Positions 3,300 to 5,489 of a stretch of DNA of 5,489 nt are shown piece by piece. The stretch is taken from NCBI RefSeq assembly GCF_938030685.1, contig NZ_CALHHX010000095.1, positions 1-5,489 on the forward strand, read 5' to 3'. The translations under genes and the position numbers were made by a program. This stretch comes from an uncultured Campylobacter sp. Its GTDB lineage: Bacteria > Campylobacterota > Campylobacteria > Campylobacterales > Campylobacteraceae. The notes beneath the pieces were generated by a model, which was not told the origin of the DNA, did not search any database, and saw nothing but the letters and a program-made list of their open reading frames with translations. The first letter of the stretch is position 1, and each line of letters begins with the position of its first letter.

Positions 3300-5489
3300 C
3301 TACCTTGCAAAGCCGCCTTTTTTCGGACCGCCCTTGCCGTGGCAGTCTTTGTATTTTTTGCCGCTGCCGCAAGGGCAAGGATCGTTTCGCTTAGGCTTTT
3401 TGTCGCCAAACTCATCGGGGCCCTTTAGCTGCGCTTCATTCGTGCTTGCGGCGGCGAGTTCTTTGGCGTTTGAGCTCTCCATGCGCTCCTGCATCGCACG
3501 CTGCTCGGCTTCGATCTCCTCCCTAGATTTAAACTGGATTGAATGCAGCAAGCGGATGCTATCGGATTTGAGGCGCATTACAAGCTCCATAAAAAGATTG
3601 TAGCTCTCCTTTTTATACTCCGTAAGCGGGTCTTTGTGGTTGTAGCCGCGAAGTCCGATGCCCGCTTTTAGGATATCCATCTGATACAGATGCTCACGCC
3701 AGTCGCGATCGACGATCTGCAGATAAAGCATCTTTTCGATACTTTTGCGCTGCTGCGGATCGATCGGCGCCATCTTGTTTTCATACGAAACGGCAAGCGC
3801 GCCGATGATCTTTTCTTTCAGCTCTTTGAAATCATCGACCTTCTCAAGCTCGCTGTTTTCGAGCACCTCGCCCGTTTCTTGAGCGATTTTGGCGACAATC
3901 GGGAATTTATCTACCTCTTTGATATTTGCGCCGTCGAAAATTTCAAGCTCCTCAAGCACGCTAGAGATGTACTCCTCGCGGTTTTGAATGATTTTATCTT
4001 TCAGATCGTAGTCGGGGTCTAAAAGCTCGTTGCGATATTTATAGATCGTCTTGCGCTGCTCGTTTGCGACGTCGTCGTATTCTAGGATATTTTTACGCGC
4101 TTCAAAGTGCAAGCTCTCGACCTTTTTCTGCGCGTTCTCTACTGCGCGCGAAACCATGCCTGATTCGATATGCTCGCCGTCTTTCAAACCCAAGCGATCC
4201 ATGATATTTTTAATCTTGTCGCTGCCAAAAATTCTAAGCAGATTATCCTCCAAGCTCAAGAAAAACCTACTCTCGCCCGGATCGCCCTGTCGCCCGCTTC
4301 GTCCGCGGAGCTGATTATCGATGCGGCGGCTTTCGTGGCGCTCGGTACCTAAAATATACAGCCCGCCCAAAGCGCGCACTTCATCGTCTATGCGGATATC
4401 CACGCCGCGTCCCGCCATATTCGTAGCGATCGTCACCGCGCCCTTTACGCCAGCGTCTTTGATGATCTGCGCCTCACGCTCGTGATTTTTGGCATTTAGC
4501 ACGGAGTGCGCGATGTTTTCTTTAACCAAAAGCTCGTGCAGCTTCTCACTCTTTTCAATCGACGCCGTGCCCACGAGCACGGGCTGACCTTTGGAATTTA
4601 GCCGTTTAATTTCGTTTATGACGGCGTCAAATTTCTCGCGCTCGGTCTTGTAGATAAGATCGTTTTGATCCTTTCTGATAACCGGCACGTTCGTAGGGAT
4701 AGAGACTACTTCGAGTTTGTAAATTTGAGAAAATTCCGTTGCTTCCGTCTGTGCCGTACCCGTCATACCAGCGAGTTTTTCGTAAAGGCGGAAGTAGTTT
4801 TGAAAGGTAATGTCGGCAAGAGTTTGGCTCTCCTCTTGGATCTGCACACCCTCTTTAGCTTCAAGAGCCTGATGCAAGCCTTCGCTGAATCTGCGGCCCT
4901 CGCTAAGACGACCCGTAAATTCATCCACGATTATGACCTGCCCATCGCGCACGACGTAGTGCACATCCTTTTCAAATAGATAATTCGCCTTAAGTGCTTG
5001 ATCAAGGTAGTGGCTAAGCACTGCATTTTCGAGACTATAGAGATTATCGACGCCAAAAAGCTTCTCGGCTTTTGAAATTCCTGCCTCCGTGATCAAAACG
5101 GCGCGGTTTTTCTCATCTACGGTAAAATCACCCGTCGCCTTGCCTTTCGGATCGGCTGGCGCCGCGCCGCGGATCATTTGGCGAGCTACTTCGTTTGCCT
5201 TGATGTAACCATCTAGAGTGCGGTTCGTAGGACCTGAGATGATTAGCGGCGTTCGTGCTTCGTCGATTAAAATACTATCGACCTCGTCGACGATTACGAA
5301 ATGATGCCCGCGCTGCACCTTTTCATCCGCGCTAAATTTCATATTATCGCGCAGGTAGTCAAAGCCAAACTCGTTGTTTGTGCCATAAGTTATGTCGCAC
5401 GCGTATGCAGCCTTGCGCTTGGCGTCATCGTATTCGCCGCCTACGATCACACCGGTACTAAGCCCTAAAAATTCATATAGCTCGCCCAT
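3300..5489 (-). CDS. secA: SecA, preprotein translocase ATPase (N-terminus beyond the window)
   Basis: This is the motor ATPase that pushes unfolded preproteins through SecYEG, acting at the cytoplasmic face of the inner membrane. The visible part has 729 residues ending at TAG 3302-3300. Counting from the window edge: ITYGTNNEFGFDYLRDN at 33-49; Walker B DEVD at 68-71; the preprotein crosslinking domain at about 85-235; GMTGTA at 241-246, entering the second nucleotide-binding fold; NMAGRGVDI at 357-364; the arginine-finger motif QLRGRSGRQGD at 393-403; LEYDDVANEQRK opening the helical scaffold at about 469; the two-helix finger near RDWREHLYQMD; and a C-terminal SEC-C zinc motif CPCGSG...CH with Cys705, Cys707, Cys716 and His717, which binds SecB or ribosomes in relatives. 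The Met at the window edge is internal: it aligns about 135-140 residues into the family, and Walker A is missing for that reason. With those residues the total would be about 865, normal for the family. No frameshift or missing key residue is seen in the visible part. Confidence 0.98.
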   Translation of the reverse strand: MGELYEFLGLSTGVIVGGEYDDAKRKAAYACDITYGTNNEFGFDYLRDNMKFSADEKVQRGHHFVIVDEVDSILIDEARTPLIISGPTNRTLDGYIKANEVARQMIRGAAPADPKGKATGDFTVDEKNRAVLITEAGISKAEKLFGVDNLYSLENAVLSHYLDQALKANYLFEKDVHYVVRDGQVIIVDEFTGRLSEGRRFSEGLHQALEAKEGVQIQEESQTLADITFQNYFRLYEKLAGMTGTAQTEATEFSQIYKLEVVSIPTNVPVIRKDQNDLIYKTEREKFDAVINEIKRLNSKGQPVLVGTASIEKSEKLHELLVKENIAHSVLNAKNHEREAQIIKDAGVKGAVTIATNMAGRGVDIRIDDEVRALGGLYILGTERHESRRIDNQLRGRSGRQGDPGESRFFLSLEDNLLRIFGSDKIKNIMDRLGLKDGEHIESGMVSRAVENAQKKVESLHFEARKNILEYDDVANEQRKTIYKYRNELLDPDYDLKDKIIQNREEYISSVLEELEIFDGANIKEVDKFPIVAKIAQETGEVLENSELEKVDDFKELKEKIIGALAVSYENKMAPIDPQQRKSIEKMLYLQIVDRDWREHLYQMDILKAGIGLRGYNHKDPLTEYKKESYNLFMELVMRLKSDSIRLLHSIQFKSREEIEAEQRAMQERMESSNAKELAAASTNEAQLKGPDEFGDKKPKRNDPCPCGSGKKYKDCHGKGGPKKGGFAR

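Noticed and set aside
3091..3378. 95-codon minus-strand frame overlapping the end of secA
   Set aside because: It begins inside secA in another frame with no ribosome binding site and ends in an AT palindrome; the hydrophobic patch in it is not accompanied by any family signature.
3131..3603. Plus-strand open frames across the secA 3' end
   Set aside because: They are antisense to secA and reflect its codon composition.
5487..5489. ATG at the right edge as the true secA start
   Set aside because: Family alignment shows it is an internal Met about 135-140 residues into SecA; Walker A and the DEAD N-terminal part lie outside the window.

Overview
The window looks like chromosomal DNA of a Campylobacter species (Campylobacterota). 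Three things support this: protein sequences of the epsilonproteobacterial type (SecA, a LolC/E-type permease, FolD), AT-rich spacers saturated with the word AAATTTTAAAATTT between genes of near-balanced GC, and AAGGA-type ribosome binding sites. The fairly GC-rich coding sequence suggests one of the oral or higher-GC species (the C. gracilis / rectus / showae / curvus type) rather than C. jejuni. The species assignment is inference.

All supportable genes lie on the minus strand, so transcription runs from the right edge to the left. From right to left: (1) secA, cut at its 5' end by the window edge (3300-5489), which holds most of the preprotein translocase motor and its C-terminal zinc motif. 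(2) A 916-bp spacer (2384-3299) with no recognisable gene but many palindromes, plus a weak four-copy repeat series with CRISPR-like 66-bp spacing (2491-2708). (3) A LolC/LolE-type ABC permease (1193-2383) that most likely starts at a TTG. It is preceded by a 46-bp near-perfect palindrome abutting the ribosome binding site. (4) A 353-bp AT-rich spacer. (5) A 44-residue lipoprotein with a clear lipobox (705-839), easily missed because of its size. (6) A 308-bp spacer with a hairpin and a possible folD promoter. (7) The first 132 codons of folD (1-396), which continues off the left edge.

Functionally, secA and the Lol-type permease both belong to the envelope biogenesis route. SecA drives preproteins, including lipoprotein precursors, through SecYEG, and Lol permeases release mature lipoproteins from the inner membrane. 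The small lipoprotein next door would be a substrate of both. FolD is housekeeping one-carbon metabolism. The genes are codirectional but widely spaced, so they need not be one operon.

No clear new multi-gene system is visible. The points most worth a second look are the CRISPR-like repeat remnant, the palindromes in the permease leader, and the tiny lipoprotein.
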